A stretch of 64,000 bases of DNA from Falsibacillus albus (lineage in GTDB: Bacteria > Bacillota > Bacilli > Bacillales > DSM-25281): assembly GCF_003668575.1 (NCBI RefSeq), contig NZ_RCVZ01000008.1:62001-126000 (forward strand), read 5' to 3'. Position 1 is the stretch's first letter, and each line of letters begins with the position of its first letter. A program made the position numbers and the translations under genes. The notes below the pieces were generated by a model. That model worked only from the letters and a program-made list of their open reading frames with translations. It searched no databases and had not been told where the DNA came from. Positions 1 through 10,047 of the stretch are shown one piece after another.

Positions 1-1
1 T

Positions 2-592
2 GGACATGGGAAAGTTGTTGCCGACATTGCAATAAAAATGAATAAATGGAAAGAGATTTTCTTTCTTGATGATAATGAAAGCATCACTTCCTCAATGGGG
101 ATAGAAGTGATCGGAACCTCAGATAAAGCATTCGATTACATAGACGAGTTTGAAATTTTCGTCGGTATAGGTAATAACTCTACTAGAGAGAACGTTCAAG
201 AGAAGCTGGAAACAGCTGGTGCCAGCATCCCTATTTTAATTCATCCAAGTTCAGTGGTCGGAGAACAAGTGGAAATCGGGAACGGGACAGCTGTAATGGC
301 AGGGGCCGTTATTAACTGCTGCACTAAAATAGGGAATGGCTGCATTGTTAATACAGGTTCTACAATTGATCATGATAATTGTATCGAGGATTTTGTACAT
401 ATTTCACCAGGATCACATTTGGCAGGGACGGTCAAAGTTGGAAAAGGATCTTGGTTAGGAATTGGAAGTATTATAAGTAATAACCTTAACATTACTAGTG
501 ATTGCCAAGTGGGAGCTGGTTCTGTTGTTATTCAGGATATTACTGAAACAGGGGTTTATGTTGGTGCACCAGTAAGAAAAATAGGCTCTTAA
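2..592 (+). CDS. NeuD/PglD-type sugar O/N-acetyltransferase (5' end outside window)
   Basis: This is probably an acyl-CoA-dependent acetyltransferase of the sialic-acid NeuD / bacillosamine PglD family, acting on a nucleotide-activated amino sugar in the cytoplasm. The frame is open from base 2 and begins with GHGKVVADIA, the Rossmann-like N-terminus of NeuD proteins. The ATG at 38 is therefore internal, and the true start lies upstream of the window. The second half shows left-handed beta-helix hexapeptide repeats (IGNGTAVMAGAVI, IGNGCIVNTGS, VGKGSWLGIGS, VGAGSVV), with the conserved DHDN catalytic-His region between them. A glycosyltransferase follows after 30 bp. Family assignment is firm; the sugar substrate is not determinable here. 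Confidence 0.85.
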   Translation, partial: GHGKVVADIAIKMNKWKEIFFLDDNESITSSMGIEVIGTSDKAFDYIDEFEIFVGIGNNSTRENVQEKLETAGASIPILIHPSSVVGEQVEIGNGTAVMAGAVINCCTKIGNGCIVNTGSTIDHDNCIEDFVHISPGSHLAGTVKVGKGSWLGIGSIISNNLNITSDCQVGAGSVVIQDITETGVYVGAPVRKIGS

Positions 593-622
593 TCATAATT
601 GTTGTAACTGAGGTGTAAAGAA

Positions 623-1882
623 TTGAAGAAAAAAATATGGTTGTGGAATCATTACGCGACTGATATGTACAAAAATCGTGGAGGAAGGCACTATTGGTTT
701 GCAGAGAACCTAATTAAACAAGGTTACGAACCAACGGTTTTTTGTGCAAATACTTTTCATAATAAATCAGATTTTATCGATACAAAAAATAAAAAATATA
801 CTATAGATATCCTAGATAATATCCCCTTTGTTTTTGTTAGGACGACTACCGCATTAGGTAATGGCATTGATCGAGTGAAAAATATGGGGTTATTTTATTT
901 AAACTTATTTTCTGTAGTAAAAGAATTTGTAAAGCTTAACGGTAAGCCGGATGTAATTCTTGCCTCTAGTGTACACCCATTAACTATGGTTGCAGGAATA
1001 AAAATTGCTAAAAAACTTGGTGTTCCTTGTATTTGTGAGATTAGGGACTTATGGCCAGAGGCTATCTTTTCATTTAACAAAGCAAAGGAAAGAAGTCTAT
1101 TAGGACGAGTCCTTACGGCTGGTGAACATTGGATTTATAGAAATGCAGCTGCTCTGGTCTTTACTAAAGAGGGAGATACTGATTATATTCTTGAAAAAAA
1201 TTGGGATACCGCACAAGGTGGAAAAATAAATCTTTCAAAATGCCATTATATTAACAATGGTGTAGATATAAATGCATTTGAGATTGCTTCTTCAGAAAAT
1301 AAAGTTGATGATGAAGATTTATGTGCAGATAAGTTCAATGTTGTCTATGTAGGAACAATTCGACCTGTTAATAATGTAGGGAACCTACTAGATGCTGCCG
1401 CACTACTAAAAGATGAAAACAATATTCAATTTTTAATATACGGTGACGGTAATCAAAGAGAAATGTTAGAAAAAAGAATTGCTGATGAAAATCTAACTAA
1501 TGTAAAAATGAAAGGCTTTGTAAATAAACGTTCCATACCATATATATTGAGCAAATCATCGGTGAACATCCTTAATTATTCACATACACAATACAACTGG
1601 GCAAGAGGTAATAGCTCTAACAAATTATTTGAATATATGGCATCAGGAAAACCTATTATTTCAACTGTGAAAATGGGGTATTCAATATTAGAAAAGTATA
1701 AGTGTGGAATAGAACTCGAAAATAGTAATCCCCAAGAACTAGCAAAGGCAATTTTAAATATAAAAAATATGTCCAAAGAAGAATATAACGTTATAGGTTC
1801 AAATGCTAAGAGGGGTGCAAATGATTTCGATTTCCAAAAGTTAACTAAAAAATTGATAGATGTTGTTGAAGAAGTAGACTAA
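623..1882 (+). CDS. Glycosyltransferase family 4, WbuB-like
   Basis: A GT-B retaining glycosyltransferase of 419 aa that would add one sugar to the lipid-linked repeat unit at the inner membrane face. The N-terminal domain starts with a WLWNHYATD strand. The C-terminal nucleotide-sugar domain shows FNVVYVGTIRPVNNVGNLL (residues about 239-257), IYGDGNQREMLE and the family-4 signature SNKLFEYMASGKPII near residue 332. The start is TTG at 623, about 7 nt after a GAGGTG site. The WbuB resemblance (N-acetyl-L-fucosamine transferase) comes from overall sequence character; acceptor and donor are inferred only. Confidence 0.85.
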   Translation: MKKKIWLWNHYATDMYKNRGGRHYWFAENLIKQGYEPTVFCANTFHNKSDFIDTKNKKYTIDILDNIPFVFVRTTTALGNGIDRVKNMGLFYLNLFSVVKEFVKLNGKPDVILASSVHPLTMVAGIKIAKKLGVPCICEIRDLWPEAIFSFNKAKERSLLGRVLTAGEHWIYRNAAALVFTKEGDTDYILEKNWDTAQGGKINLSKCHYINNGVDINAFEIASSENKVDDEDLCADKFNVVYVGTIRPVNNVGNLLDAAALLKDENNIQFLIYGDGNQREMLEKRIADENLTNVKMKGFVNKRSIPYILSKSSVNILNYSHTQYNWARGNSSNKLFEYMASGKPIISTVKMGYSILEKYKCGIELENSNPQELAKAILNIKNMSKEEYNVIGSNAKRGANDFDFQKLTKKLIDVVEEVD

Positions 1883-1898
1883 AAAATGAGGTATTGCA

Positions 1899-3758
1899 AT
1901 GATTAAATCTCTAATATCTGAATATGGATTGCCGTGGATTATTAACCGCTCACTATACTCAGCAAAACTGAAGATGATGAGAACAATGCCCAGCAGTGAA
2001 AAATTGTTTGAAAAAAGTACCGATGTTAAAAGAGTAGATATTTATAATATAGATGTACAGTTAGTTGAGGACTTTTTAAATGAATTACCTGATGAAAAGA
2101 AAAAGGCAATATTATTAACAGCTGATGAGGCAATAGAAGGAAAGATAATGGGTTTTTCATCAATTAAACTAGATTATGGAAACCCGATTAAATGGCATTA
2201 TAACCCTATTACTAAAGCGGAAACAGATAGCAAAATTAAATGGTATAAAATTTCTGATTTTGATCCTAAACGAGGGGATATTAAGGCTATTTGGGAAGTG
2301 TCTAGATTTACGCACTTTTTCTATTTTATAAGAGCTTATATGCTTACTAAGGATAGAAAGTATTATCATGCTTTTTCCAATCAGTTAAATAGTTGGTTTC
2401 AAGAGAATCCATATCCTTATGGTGCTAATTATAAATGCGGACAAGAAGCAACTTTAAGAATGATTAATTCATTAATGGCTTATTCAGCATTTAACTCATA
2501 TGGTTTGACAACTTCCCAGGATGAAGAAAATGTTCGAAATTTAATAGACGGCAGCTATAAAAAAGTTTTGTCAAATTTCTTCTATGCTCATAAGTGTATT
2601 AAAAATAACCATACCCTTTCTGAGATAACAGGGCTTATTATTGGAGCTTGGGCCAGCAAAAATGAGAGAAGATTAAGAAAAGCATATAATTTGCTGAATA
2701 AAGAAATTGAGAAACAGTTCTTTCTTGATGGTGGATATATACAATACTCATTTAATTATCAGAGGTTTGCACTTCAATTAATGGAATTTGTAATAAAAAT
2801 AAGTGACAGAACAAATATCCAAATATCAGATAAAAGTAAAGAATTAATAAAGAATAGTGCCCTACTTATATATCAAATGCAAGATGAAACGGGAGATGTG
2901 CCTAATTATGGTTCAAATGATGGTGCATTGATATTCCCTGTCACTTCTTGCGGATACCGAGATTTTAGGCCAGTAGTAAATACGGTTTTCTACCTTATTG
3001 ATGGTAAAAGAATTTATGAACCTGGTCAATATGATGAAGAGCTAATTTGGTTTGGGAATAAAAGAGTAAGTAATATACCAGTTTCTAAGATTCAAAAAGG
3101 CAATTCTTCATTTAATAGCTCAGGTTATTATTCGTTAAGACATAATTCAGGGTTTATGATGACTGTTTTACAAGATTTTAAAACTCGTCCATTTCAAATG
3201 GATCAGCTTCATATCGATTTATGGCATAAAGGTATAAATGTCTTTTGTGATAGTGGCACATACTCCTATGCAGCTGATATCGGTAAAAAGATGGCATTAA
3301 CTTCAGCTCATAATACCGTATTGGTGGATAAGAAAGAGCAGATGAAAAAACGCGAACCATTTCTGGTATATGATTGGACTAGGCGTAAAAATGTCAATCT
3401 TGTGGATGATAGTTTTACAGGGACAATGCTTTCCAAAAATGGCTATGAACATACAAGAAATATCCAAAAAACAGAGTCAGGATATTTAATCACTGAAAAT
3501 GTTATCGGAGATGGTGAATACTGCGTTTTCTATTTTCATACACCATGTGAAGTAAGAAAAGGTGAGGAAGGCTTTACATTATACAATGATGGACAAGTCA
3601 TTGGCAATGTGAAAACTAAAGGGGAAATAGAAATTAAAAAGGCTATCAGAAGCCTGTATTACTTAAAGAAAGAGGAAATTAACGTCGTTAGTATTAGGGT
3701 TAGAATGCAAGACAAGAAATGTAATATTAAATTTGGTGTAGAACTAATGGGAAGGTAG
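1899..3758 (+). CDS. Heparinase II/III family protein
   Basis: A 619-aa protein of the heparinase II/III-like (PL12/alginate lyase fold) type. Residues about 90-370 form the helical toroid, with motifs ANYKCGQEATLRM and NNHTLSEITGL. Residues about 405-600 form the beta-sandwich domain, with LHIDLWHKGINVFCDSGTYSY and SAHNTVLVD. No signal peptide is visible, which is common for homologues inside polysaccharide biosynthesis loci. A trimming, quality-control or epimerase-like role is possible. It sits 16 bp after the glycosyltransferase and 6 bp before wecC, clearly in the same operon. Biochemical activity in such loci is largely unproven, so lyase function is inference. Confidence 0.8.
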   Translation: MIKSLISEYGLPWIINRSLYSAKLKMMRTMPSSEKLFEKSTDVKRVDIYNIDVQLVEDFLNELPDEKKKAILLTADEAIEGKIMGFSSIKLDYGNPIKWHYNPITKAETDSKIKWYKISDFDPKRGDIKAIWEVSRFTHFFYFIRAYMLTKDRKYYHAFSNQLNSWFQENPYPYGANYKCGQEATLRMINSLMAYSAFNSYGLTTSQDEENVRNLIDGSYKKVLSNFFYAHKCIKNNHTLSEITGLIIGAWASKNERRLRKAYNLLNKEIEKQFFLDGGYIQYSFNYQRFALQLMEFVIKISDRTNIQISDKSKELIKNSALLIYQMQDETGDVPNYGSNDGALIFPVTSCGYRDFRPVVNTVFYLIDGKRIYEPGQYDEELIWFGNKRVSNIPVSKIQKGNSSFNSSGYYSLRHNSGFMMTVLQDFKTRPFQMDQLHIDLWHKGINVFCDSGTYSYAADIGKKMALTSAHNTVLVDKKEQMKKREPFLVYDWTRRKNVNLVDDSFTGTMLSKNGYEHTRNIQKTESGYLITENVIGDGEYCVFYFHTPCEVRKGEEGFTLYNDGQVIGNVKTKGEIEIKKAIRSLYYLKKEEINVVSIRVRMQDKKCNIKFGVELMGR

Positions 3759-3764
3759 GATTGT

Positions 3765-4985
3765 ATGATTAATATAGTTGGATTGGGATACATTGGTTTA
3801 CCAACTGCCCTTATGTTTGCAAAAAGTGGACTTAAAGTAGTCGGGACCGACTATAATTCTGAGCTTGTTAATTCTTTAACAGAAGGTAGACTTACTTTTG
3901 AAGAGAAAGGATTAGAGGAACTATTTCAAGAAGCACTTTCTAATGGTATCGAATTTTCAACAGAATATCAGAAGACACATACTTATATTCTTGCAGTTCC
4001 AACTCCATATATAAAAGAGAGTAAAAAGTTGGATCCGAAGTATGTCATTTCTGCCTTAAATAGCGTGCTCGATGTTTGTGAAAGAGGAGCAGTAATAGTA
4101 ATTGAATCAACAATCTCACCAGGGACAACTGATAGATATATACGCCCAGAAATAGAAAAAAGAGGGTTTGTAATAGGGGAAGATGTACATTTACTACATG
4201 CTCCTGAAAGAATTATTCCTGGAAATATGATTTATGAGCTTGAGAATAACTCTAGAACAATTGGTGCAGATGATAGAGAAGTTGGAGAGAAGGTTAAAGG
4301 GTTATATTTAAATTTCTGTAAAGAAGAGATAGTTGTAACAGATATAAGGTCTGCAGAGATGTCAAAGGTTGTTGAAAATACTTACAGAGACATCAATATT
4401 GCTTTTGCTAATGAGTTATCGAAAATTTGCCGTACAGATAATATGGATGTTTACGAGATTATTAGAATTGCAAATAAACATCCGCGAGTGAATATATTAC
4501 AACCAGGGCCAGGTGTTGGTGGACATTGTATCTCCGTAGATCCATGGTTCTTGGTTGGAGATTATCCAGATCTAACTAATCTCATTCTAACTGCTAGAAA
4601 AATAAATGACTCGATGCCAAGACATGTACTGGGTCGAATACGAGATATTATGAGAGAGCACGGCATTAAGGATATATCAAAAGTAGGTTTATATGGATTA
4701 GCATATAAGGAAAATGTTGATGACACAAGAGAAAGCCCAACACTTCAATTATTAGAACGTATGGATGAACACTTAGCTTTTGGCGTCAAAGTTTTCGATC
4801 CTCATGTAAAAAAGAGAATTGTAGATCATCAATTTATGAACTTTGAAGACTTTTTAAATGAGATAGAAATTCTTGTTATTATGGTGGGACATAATCATAT
4901 AAAAGATAATATGAATCTTATCAAGAATAAGTTTGTGCTAGATACTAAAAATATCTGTTCTATCCAAGGTTCATACAAACTATAA
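3765..4985 (+). CDS. wecC: UDP-N-acetyl-D-mannosaminuronate dehydrogenase
   Basis: Oxidises UDP-ManNAc to UDP-ManNAcA with two NAD+, giving a uronic acid donor for the surface polysaccharide. At 406 aa it has full family length. The N-terminal NAD-binding site is IVGLGYIGLPTA (residues 4-15). The central domain has the catalytic cysteine in PGPGVGGHCISVDP (Cys255), and the C-terminal UDP-binding domain has GLAYKENVDDTRESP. It lies directly upstream of the UDP-GlcNAc 2-epimerase gene, the usual wecB/wecC partnership. A UDP-GlcNAc or UDP-Glc dehydrogenase role is less likely because the epimerase is adjacent. Confidence 0.9.
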   Translation: MINIVGLGYIGLPTALMFAKSGLKVVGTDYNSELVNSLTEGRLTFEEKGLEELFQEALSNGIEFSTEYQKTHTYILAVPTPYIKESKKLDPKYVISALNSVLDVCERGAVIVIESTISPGTTDRYIRPEIEKRGFVIGEDVHLLHAPERIIPGNMIYELENNSRTIGADDREVGEKVKGLYLNFCKEEIVVTDIRSAEMSKVVENTYRDINIAFANELSKICRTDNMDVYEIIRIANKHPRVNILQPGPGVGGHCISVDPWFLVGDYPDLTNLILTARKINDSMPRHVLGRIRDIMREHGIKDISKVGLYGLAYKENVDDTRESPTLQLLERMDEHLAFGVKVFDPHVKKRIVDHQFMNFEDFLNEIEILVIMVGHNHIKDNMNLIKNKFVLDTKNICSIQGSYKL

Positions 4986-4997
4986 AAAGGTAGGGAT

Positions 4998-6098
4998 ATG
5001 GTGAATAAAAAAGTAATGGTGGTCTTCGGGACACGTCCAGAGGCTATAAAAATGTGCCCTTTGGTAAAAGAGTTGAAAACTCGAAATAAATTAGAAACGG
5101 TTGTTTGTGTCACAGGGCAGCATAGAGAAATGTTAGATCAAGTACTAAGTGCGTTTGATGTTCGACCAGATTATGATTTATCTATTATGAAGGCAAAACA
5201 AACATTATTTGATGTTACAGTGAATATTCTTGAGAAGATGAAGAATGTATTAGAGGATGTAAAGCCAGATGTGGTATTGGTACATGGTGATACTTCAACT
5301 ACATTTGTGACAGCTTTAGCTTGTTTTTACTTACAAATCCCAGTTGGTCATGTAGAGGCTGGACTTAGAACTTATAACGTTTATTCTCCTTATCCTGAGG
5401 AATTTAATCGACAAGCGGTAGGTATAGTATCAAAATATAATTTCGCTCCTACTGATGTGTCAAAAGAAAATTTATTAAATGAAGGGAAAGATCCTTCATC
5501 TATATATGTAACTGGTAATACTGCAATAGATGCACTTAAGACTACTGTTAATGACCATTATTCTCATGCCCAACTTGATTGGGTTGGCGATAATAGGTTA
5601 ATTATGATAACTGCTCATAGAAGAGAAAATCTAGGTGAACCTATGAGAAATATGTTTAAAGCTATCAAAAGGATAATGGATGAGTATCCTGATATAAAAG
5701 CTATATACCCTATTCATATGAACCCTGTAGTTAGAGAAGCAGCTAATGAAATTTTAGGAAACAATGACAAAGTAAGGATTATAGAGCCATTAGAGGTATT
5801 AGATTTCCATAATTTCCTCTCGCAATCTTATTTAATACTAACAGACAGTGGTGGAATTCAAGAAGAAGCACCAAGTTTAGGAAAACCAGTTCTTGTTATG
5901 CGTGATACGACAGAGCGCCCTGAAGGTGTAGCAGCAGGGACACTAAAATTAGTCGGAACAGATGAGCGAAACATTTATAAAACTTTTAAACTACTTTTAG
6001 AAGATAAAGAAGAGTATAAAAAAATGAGCCAAGCTAGTAATCCTTACGGTGATGGATTTGCTAGTAAGAGAATAGCAGATATATTAGAAAATCAATGA
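4998..6098 (+). CDS. wecB: UDP-N-acetylglucosamine 2-epimerase (non-hydrolysing)
   Basis: Interconverts UDP-GlcNAc and UDP-ManNAc, supplying the substrate of the upstream WecC. At 366 aa it has the usual length. Diagnostic motifs are VVFGTRPEAIKM at the N-terminus, HGDTSTTF, GHVEAGLRT, TAHRRENLG and the C-terminal DSGGIQEEAPSLGKPVLVMRD with TERPEG. The start is ATG 4998 after an AGGTAGGGA site, 12 bp behind wecC, so translation is probably coupled. Bacilli often carry a second copy (mnaA) for teichoic acids; this one belongs to the polysaccharide locus by context. Confidence 0.93.
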   Translation: MVNKKVMVVFGTRPEAIKMCPLVKELKTRNKLETVVCVTGQHREMLDQVLSAFDVRPDYDLSIMKAKQTLFDVTVNILEKMKNVLEDVKPDVVLVHGDTSTTFVTALACFYLQIPVGHVEAGLRTYNVYSPYPEEFNRQAVGIVSKYNFAPTDVSKENLLNEGKDPSSIYVTGNTAIDALKTTVNDHYSHAQLDWVGDNRLIMITAHRRENLGEPMRNMFKAIKRIMDEYPDIKAIYPIHMNPVVREAANEILGNNDKVRIIEPLEVLDFHNFLSQSYLILTDSGGIQEEAPSLGKPVLVMRDTTERPEGVAAGTLKLVGTDERNIYKTFKLLLEDKEEYKKMSQASNPYGDGFASKRIADILENQ

Positions 6099-6138
6099 GT
6101 ATTTGGGCTTTATTTGTAGATGAAAAGAGGATGTTTAA

Positions 6139-8241
6139 ATGAAACAATTATTTTTGATGGTAAGCGATGGCTCAGTTAAATTAATAGATACTCCCCCTCC
6201 AACAGTAAAAGAAAATCATGTCATTGTTGAAACACATTATTCAATAGTAAGTGCTGGAACAGAAAGAAGTCTTACATCATTTGGTGGAAAGAACTTAATT
6301 CAAAAGGCATTAGAGAGACCAGACCAAGTAAAAAAAGTAACAGAAAAGATGTCAACAGATGGAATATTAACTACAATAGACTCTGCGTTTAATCGCTTAA
6401 AGGAGCCAATGCCAATGGGTTATTCTGGTGTTGGAAAAATAATTGCTTGTGGCAGAGGAGTAACAGAGGTAGAGGTAGGCGATACTGTAGCAATGGCAGG
6501 CCAAGCCTACCATAGTGAAGTAAATCGTGTAAATAGAAACCTAATTGCAAAAATACCAGAAGGGTTCGAAGATTATCGCCAAGGGGCTTTATGTGCTTTA
6601 GGAGGTATCGCATTGCAAGGAATTCATCAAGCAAATGTAGTACCAGGTGAAACAGTTGCTGTCATTGGACTTGGATTATTAGGACATATTGTATCACGTA
6701 TATTAAACGCTTATGGTTGTGACGTAATTGGTTATGACGTAGTAGATAAATCACTACAGGGTACAAACCTAAAAGCTTTTGTAAACTCAAATGATGAAAA
6801 TGCAGAAGATATAACAAAATCACTTACAAAAGGTAGGGGCGTTGATAAAGTAATTATTACAGCCGCTGCAAATAGTAACGGACCAATGGATTTAGCTGCA
6901 GCAATTGCTCGTGATCGAGGAACGATCTGCATGATCGGTGTAACACAAATGCATATTGATAGACGTCCATATTATGAAAAAGAGTTAACATTTACGATTG
7001 CCCGTTCATATGGTCCGGGAAGATATGATTCCAATTATGAAGAAAAAGGTATTGATTATCCAATTGGACATGTTCGATTTACTGAAGGACGCAATATCGA
7101 GGAATTTATCCGTTTAATAGTAGAAAAGAGAGCAGACTTCTCAGATTTAATCACTCATGAAATAGCCTTTGAAAAAGCTGATGACGCTTATGAAATTATC
7201 ACAACAAATACTAATAAAGTGAAGTATATTGGTATTTTATTAAAATATGCACACAATGATGCGAAATGGAAAGGTACTGTAGGTTCTATTTCTAAAAAGG
7301 TAGTAGAAAAAGATGCCATTTCTGTTGGTTTAATAGGTGCGGGAAATTTTGCAAAAAATACTCTTTTGCCAATTATGAAAGAAACTGGGCTTTATCGTTT
7401 TAAGGGACTAGCAACCACAGGTGGTGTAGGGGCTGCACAGGCTAATCAAGTTTTTTCATTTGATTATGCTTCAAATGATTATACAAAATTATTAGATGAT
7501 GATGAAATTGATTTGATAGTAGTTTCAACCCAACATAATAGCCATGCTAAGTTCATAATAGAAGCACTTGAAGCCGGTAAAAATGTGTATTGTGAGAAAC
7601 CATTATGTTTAACGCTTGATGAACTTGAAAAAATAGAATCAACTTATAAAAGTTCAAAGGGTGAGTTATTCTGTGGTATGAACAGAAGACATGCACCAAT
7701 TATCCAGCAAATCAAAAAAAACCTTTCTACAGATAAAATTCCAGCAATTTATAATTATATTTGTAATGCTGGGTACATTCCTGAAGAACACTGGACGCAA
7801 AATGAAAGTGTTGGAGGTGGGAGAATTATAGGTGAGGCATGTCATTTTATAGATGTAATTCAGTATTTAGATTCAAGTCAGTTATTATCCGTGGATGTAT
7901 CTTTTGCCGCCAATAAAGCTTACTCGAAGAAAGACAATGCAATTATAACATTAAAGTTCCAATCAGGTGCCATTGCTAATATTGTATACACTTCTATGGG
8001 TTCAAAAAAGTATCCAAAAGAGCAACTCAGAGTATTCTCAAATGGATCTGTTTGCGAAATGGATAATTATATTAAGTTAAACCAGTATGGAAGTGTAAAG
8101 AAAACAAAAATGAAACTTAGACAAGATAAGGGTATAAAAAATGAGTATGAATATATTTACGATGTACTTAAAGGTAAACATGAAAATACAATAATTCAAG
8201 ATGTACTTTTAAATCATAAATTATTGATTAAGAGTAAATAG
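6139..8241 (+). CDS. Two-domain oxidoreductase: zinc-type dehydrogenase fused to Gfo/Idh/MocA
   Basis: A 700-aa fusion common in exopolysaccharide loci. Residues 1 to about 370 are a medium-chain alcohol-dehydrogenase-like module with the NAD(P) site VAVIGLGLLGHIVSRIL. Residues about 393-700 are a Gfo/Idh/MocA module beginning VGLIGAGNFAKNT, with the catalytic-lysine motif EKPLCL and the substrate-domain segment GGGRIIGEACHFID. Such proteins are thought to perform linked oxidation/reduction on a nucleotide sugar or glycan unit. Together with the nearby amidotransferase trio it may help create a 3-keto/3-amino sugar. That role is an inference from neighbours. Confidence 0.85.
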   Translation: MKQLFLMVSDGSVKLIDTPPPTVKENHVIVETHYSIVSAGTERSLTSFGGKNLIQKALERPDQVKKVTEKMSTDGILTTIDSAFNRLKEPMPMGYSGVGKIIACGRGVTEVEVGDTVAMAGQAYHSEVNRVNRNLIAKIPEGFEDYRQGALCALGGIALQGIHQANVVPGETVAVIGLGLLGHIVSRILNAYGCDVIGYDVVDKSLQGTNLKAFVNSNDENAEDITKSLTKGRGVDKVIITAAANSNGPMDLAAAIARDRGTICMIGVTQMHIDRRPYYEKELTFTIARSYGPGRYDSNYEEKGIDYPIGHVRFTEGRNIEEFIRLIVEKRADFSDLITHEIAFEKADDAYEIITTNTNKVKYIGILLKYAHNDAKWKGTVGSISKKVVEKDAISVGLIGAGNFAKNTLLPIMKETGLYRFKGLATTGGVGAAQANQVFSFDYASNDYTKLLDDDEIDLIVVSTQHNSHAKFIIEALEAGKNVYCEKPLCLTLDELEKIESTYKSSKGELFCGMNRRHAPIIQQIKKNLSTDKIPAIYNYICNAGYIPEEHWTQNESVGGGRIIGEACHFIDVIQYLDSSQLLSVDVSFAANKAYSKKDNAIITLKFQSGAIANIVYTSMGSKKYPKEQLRVFSNGSVCEMDNYIKLNQYGSVKKTKMKLRQDKGIKNEYEYIYDVLKGKHENTIIQDVLLNHKLLIKSK

Positions 8242-8262
8242 GAACTAGGAAGAGGGAATAGG

Positions 8263-9390
8263 ATGTCCAGAGAATTTCAAGTTTGTAGAAATTGTGTAAT
8301 GGATACTACAGATCCAGATATAACATTTGATGAAAATGGTATCTGTGATTTTTGTAATGGATACAAAAAAAATATTTTGCCAGCTGTTGAACGAAATACT
8401 TTTGAAGATTTGGAAGAGATCGCTAAAAAAATCAGAGAAACGGGCAAAAACAACGATTATGACTGTGTAATTGGAATTAGTGGTGGTGTGGATAGTTCTT
8501 ATTTAACGTATATTGCTAAAGAAAAGCTAGGACTACGCCCGCTAATTCTTACTGTTGATACTGGATGGAATTTAAATGTTGCAAATGAAAATGTATATAG
8601 ATTAATTAGGAGTATGAATTTAGATTTGGAGACTGTAGTTGTTGATTGGGAAGAAATGAAAGATTTACAGTTAGCATTCTTAAAATCACAAGTTCCTTAT
8701 CAAGATTTACCACAAGATCATGCTATATTTGCCGGTCTTTATAACTATGCCATGAAACATGGAATAAAATATGTATTAACAGGTGCTAACTTCTCTACTG
8801 AAGGAGTTAAGCCACCACAAGAGTGGACTTATGTAAATGATATTAGATTTATGAAAGATATTCATAAAAAGTTCGGTAAAACACCACTAAAAACATTTCC
8901 GTTATGTGGAATGATGAAAAACAGAGTTTACTATAGAATGCTTAGAGGGATGAAGGTTGTTCATCCATTAAACTATATAGAGTATGATAAAGATAAAGCA
9001 ACAAGCGAATTAAGCGAAAAATTCGGGTGGCAAAAGTATGAAAATAAGCATTATGAGAATGTCTTTACTAGGTTTTATGAAGGATATTACTTACCAATAA
9101 AGTTTGGATATGATAAAAGAAAATGTTATTTCTCAAGCGAGATTCTAGCTGGGCAAATGTCTAGGAAAGAAGCATTAAATTTACTGTCAAGTCAACCGTA
9201 TGATGAAAAAATTGCAATGGAAGACCTAGAGTATATAGCTGGCAAATTGGAGGTCAGTAAAGAAGAATTAATTAAAATAATACATGGTGAAAATAAAACA
9301 TTTAGAGATTATAAAAATAGTAATACAATTTTAAAGTCAGCAATAAAACTTGCTATGCGTTTGGGAATGGAAAAGAGAAACTTTAGATAA
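8263..9390 (+). CDS. N-acetyl sugar amidotransferase (WbpG/LfnA/PseA family)
   Basis: A PP-loop ATP pyrophosphatase-type amidotransferase, 375 aa. It would use ammonia channelled from the HisH/HisF-like partners to convert an acetamido group on a UDP-sugar to an acetamidino group. The N-terminal zinc-binding pairs CRNC and CDFC are present, then the PP-loop SGGVDSS near residue 77, then TGANFSTEGVKPP and KDIHKKFG typical of this family. It is immediately followed by hisH- and hisF-like genes, the same trio as in Pseudomonas O5 LPS loci. The assignment is strong; the exact sugar (ManNAc3NAmA, FucNAm or other) is open. Confidence 0.9.
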   Translation: MSREFQVCRNCVMDTTDPDITFDENGICDFCNGYKKNILPAVERNTFEDLEEIAKKIRETGKNNDYDCVIGISGGVDSSYLTYIAKEKLGLRPLILTVDTGWNLNVANENVYRLIRSMNLDLETVVVDWEEMKDLQLAFLKSQVPYQDLPQDHAIFAGLYNYAMKHGIKYVLTGANFSTEGVKPPQEWTYVNDIRFMKDIHKKFGKTPLKTFPLCGMMKNRVYYRMLRGMKVVHPLNYIEYDKDKATSELSEKFGWQKYENKHYENVFTRFYEGYYLPIKFGYDKRKCYFSSEILAGQMSRKEALNLLSSQPYDEKIAMEDLEYIAGKLEVSKEELIKIIHGENKTFRDYKNSNTILKSAIKLAMRLGMEKRNFR

Positions 9391-9411
9391 ATTGAAAAGA
9401 GGATAGCTTTT

Positions 9412-10047
9412 ATGATAGTAATAATAGATTACAATATGGGAAATGTAGCATCTGTTAAAAATATGATAAAAAAAATTGGTTATGAAGCAATAGTTTCTAA
9501 TGACATTTCAATAATAAAAAAAGCAACTAAATTAATATTACCTGGAGTTGGTTCATTCGACCATGGTGTTAAATCACTCAAAGAATTAAAGTTATTTGAT
9601 GTAATTAAAGAAAAGATTTTGTTAGAAAGTACCCCTATTCTTGGTATATGTTTAGGAATGCAGCTTCTTACAAAGGGGAGTGAGGAAGGTGAACTTGGAG
9701 GGTTAGGGTTAATTGATGGCTTTACTAAAAGGTTTTCTAAACAAATTTTAGAAAAAAACCTCAAAATACCACACATGGGATGGAATTTTATAAAGTCTGA
9801 AAATGAAACCTTACTATTAAGTGATATGGAATTAAATAGCCGTTTTTATTTTGTACATTCTTATCATGTAGTTTGTGAAAATCCTATGAATAGTACTGCG
9901 ATAACTCATTATGGATATGATTTTACATGTATGATTGAAAAAGAAAATGTGTATGGAGTTCAATTTCATCCTGAAAAGAGCCATAAATTTGGGATGAAGA
10001 TTATAAAGAATTTTTTGGAGTTGGTAAAATGTACAGAAGTAGAGTGA
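9412..10047 (+). CDS. hisH: HisH-type glutamine amidotransferase of the acetamidino-sugar pathway
   Basis: Glutaminase subunit, 211 aa, releasing ammonia from glutamine. The class I amidotransferase triad is visible: nucleophile Cys80 in ILGICLGMQLL, and His186 with Glu188 in GVQFHPEKS. The oxyanion strand LPGVGSFDHG is intact. It lies between the sugar amidotransferase and a HisF-like gene and overlaps the latter by 19 nt, so the two are co-translated. No other histidine-biosynthesis gene is near. The pair should therefore be read as HisH2/HisF2 serving the sugar amidotransferase, not as part of a his operon. Confidence 0.88.
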   Translation: MIVIIDYNMGNVASVKNMIKKIGYEAIVSNDISIIKKATKLILPGVGSFDHGVKSLKELKLFDVIKEKILLESTPILGICLGMQLLTKGSEEGELGGLGLIDGFTKRFSKQILEKNLKIPHMGWNFIKSENETLLLSDMELNSRFYFVHSYHVVCENPMNSTAITHYGYDFTCMIEKENVYGVQFHPEKSHKFGMKIIKNFLELVKCTEVE

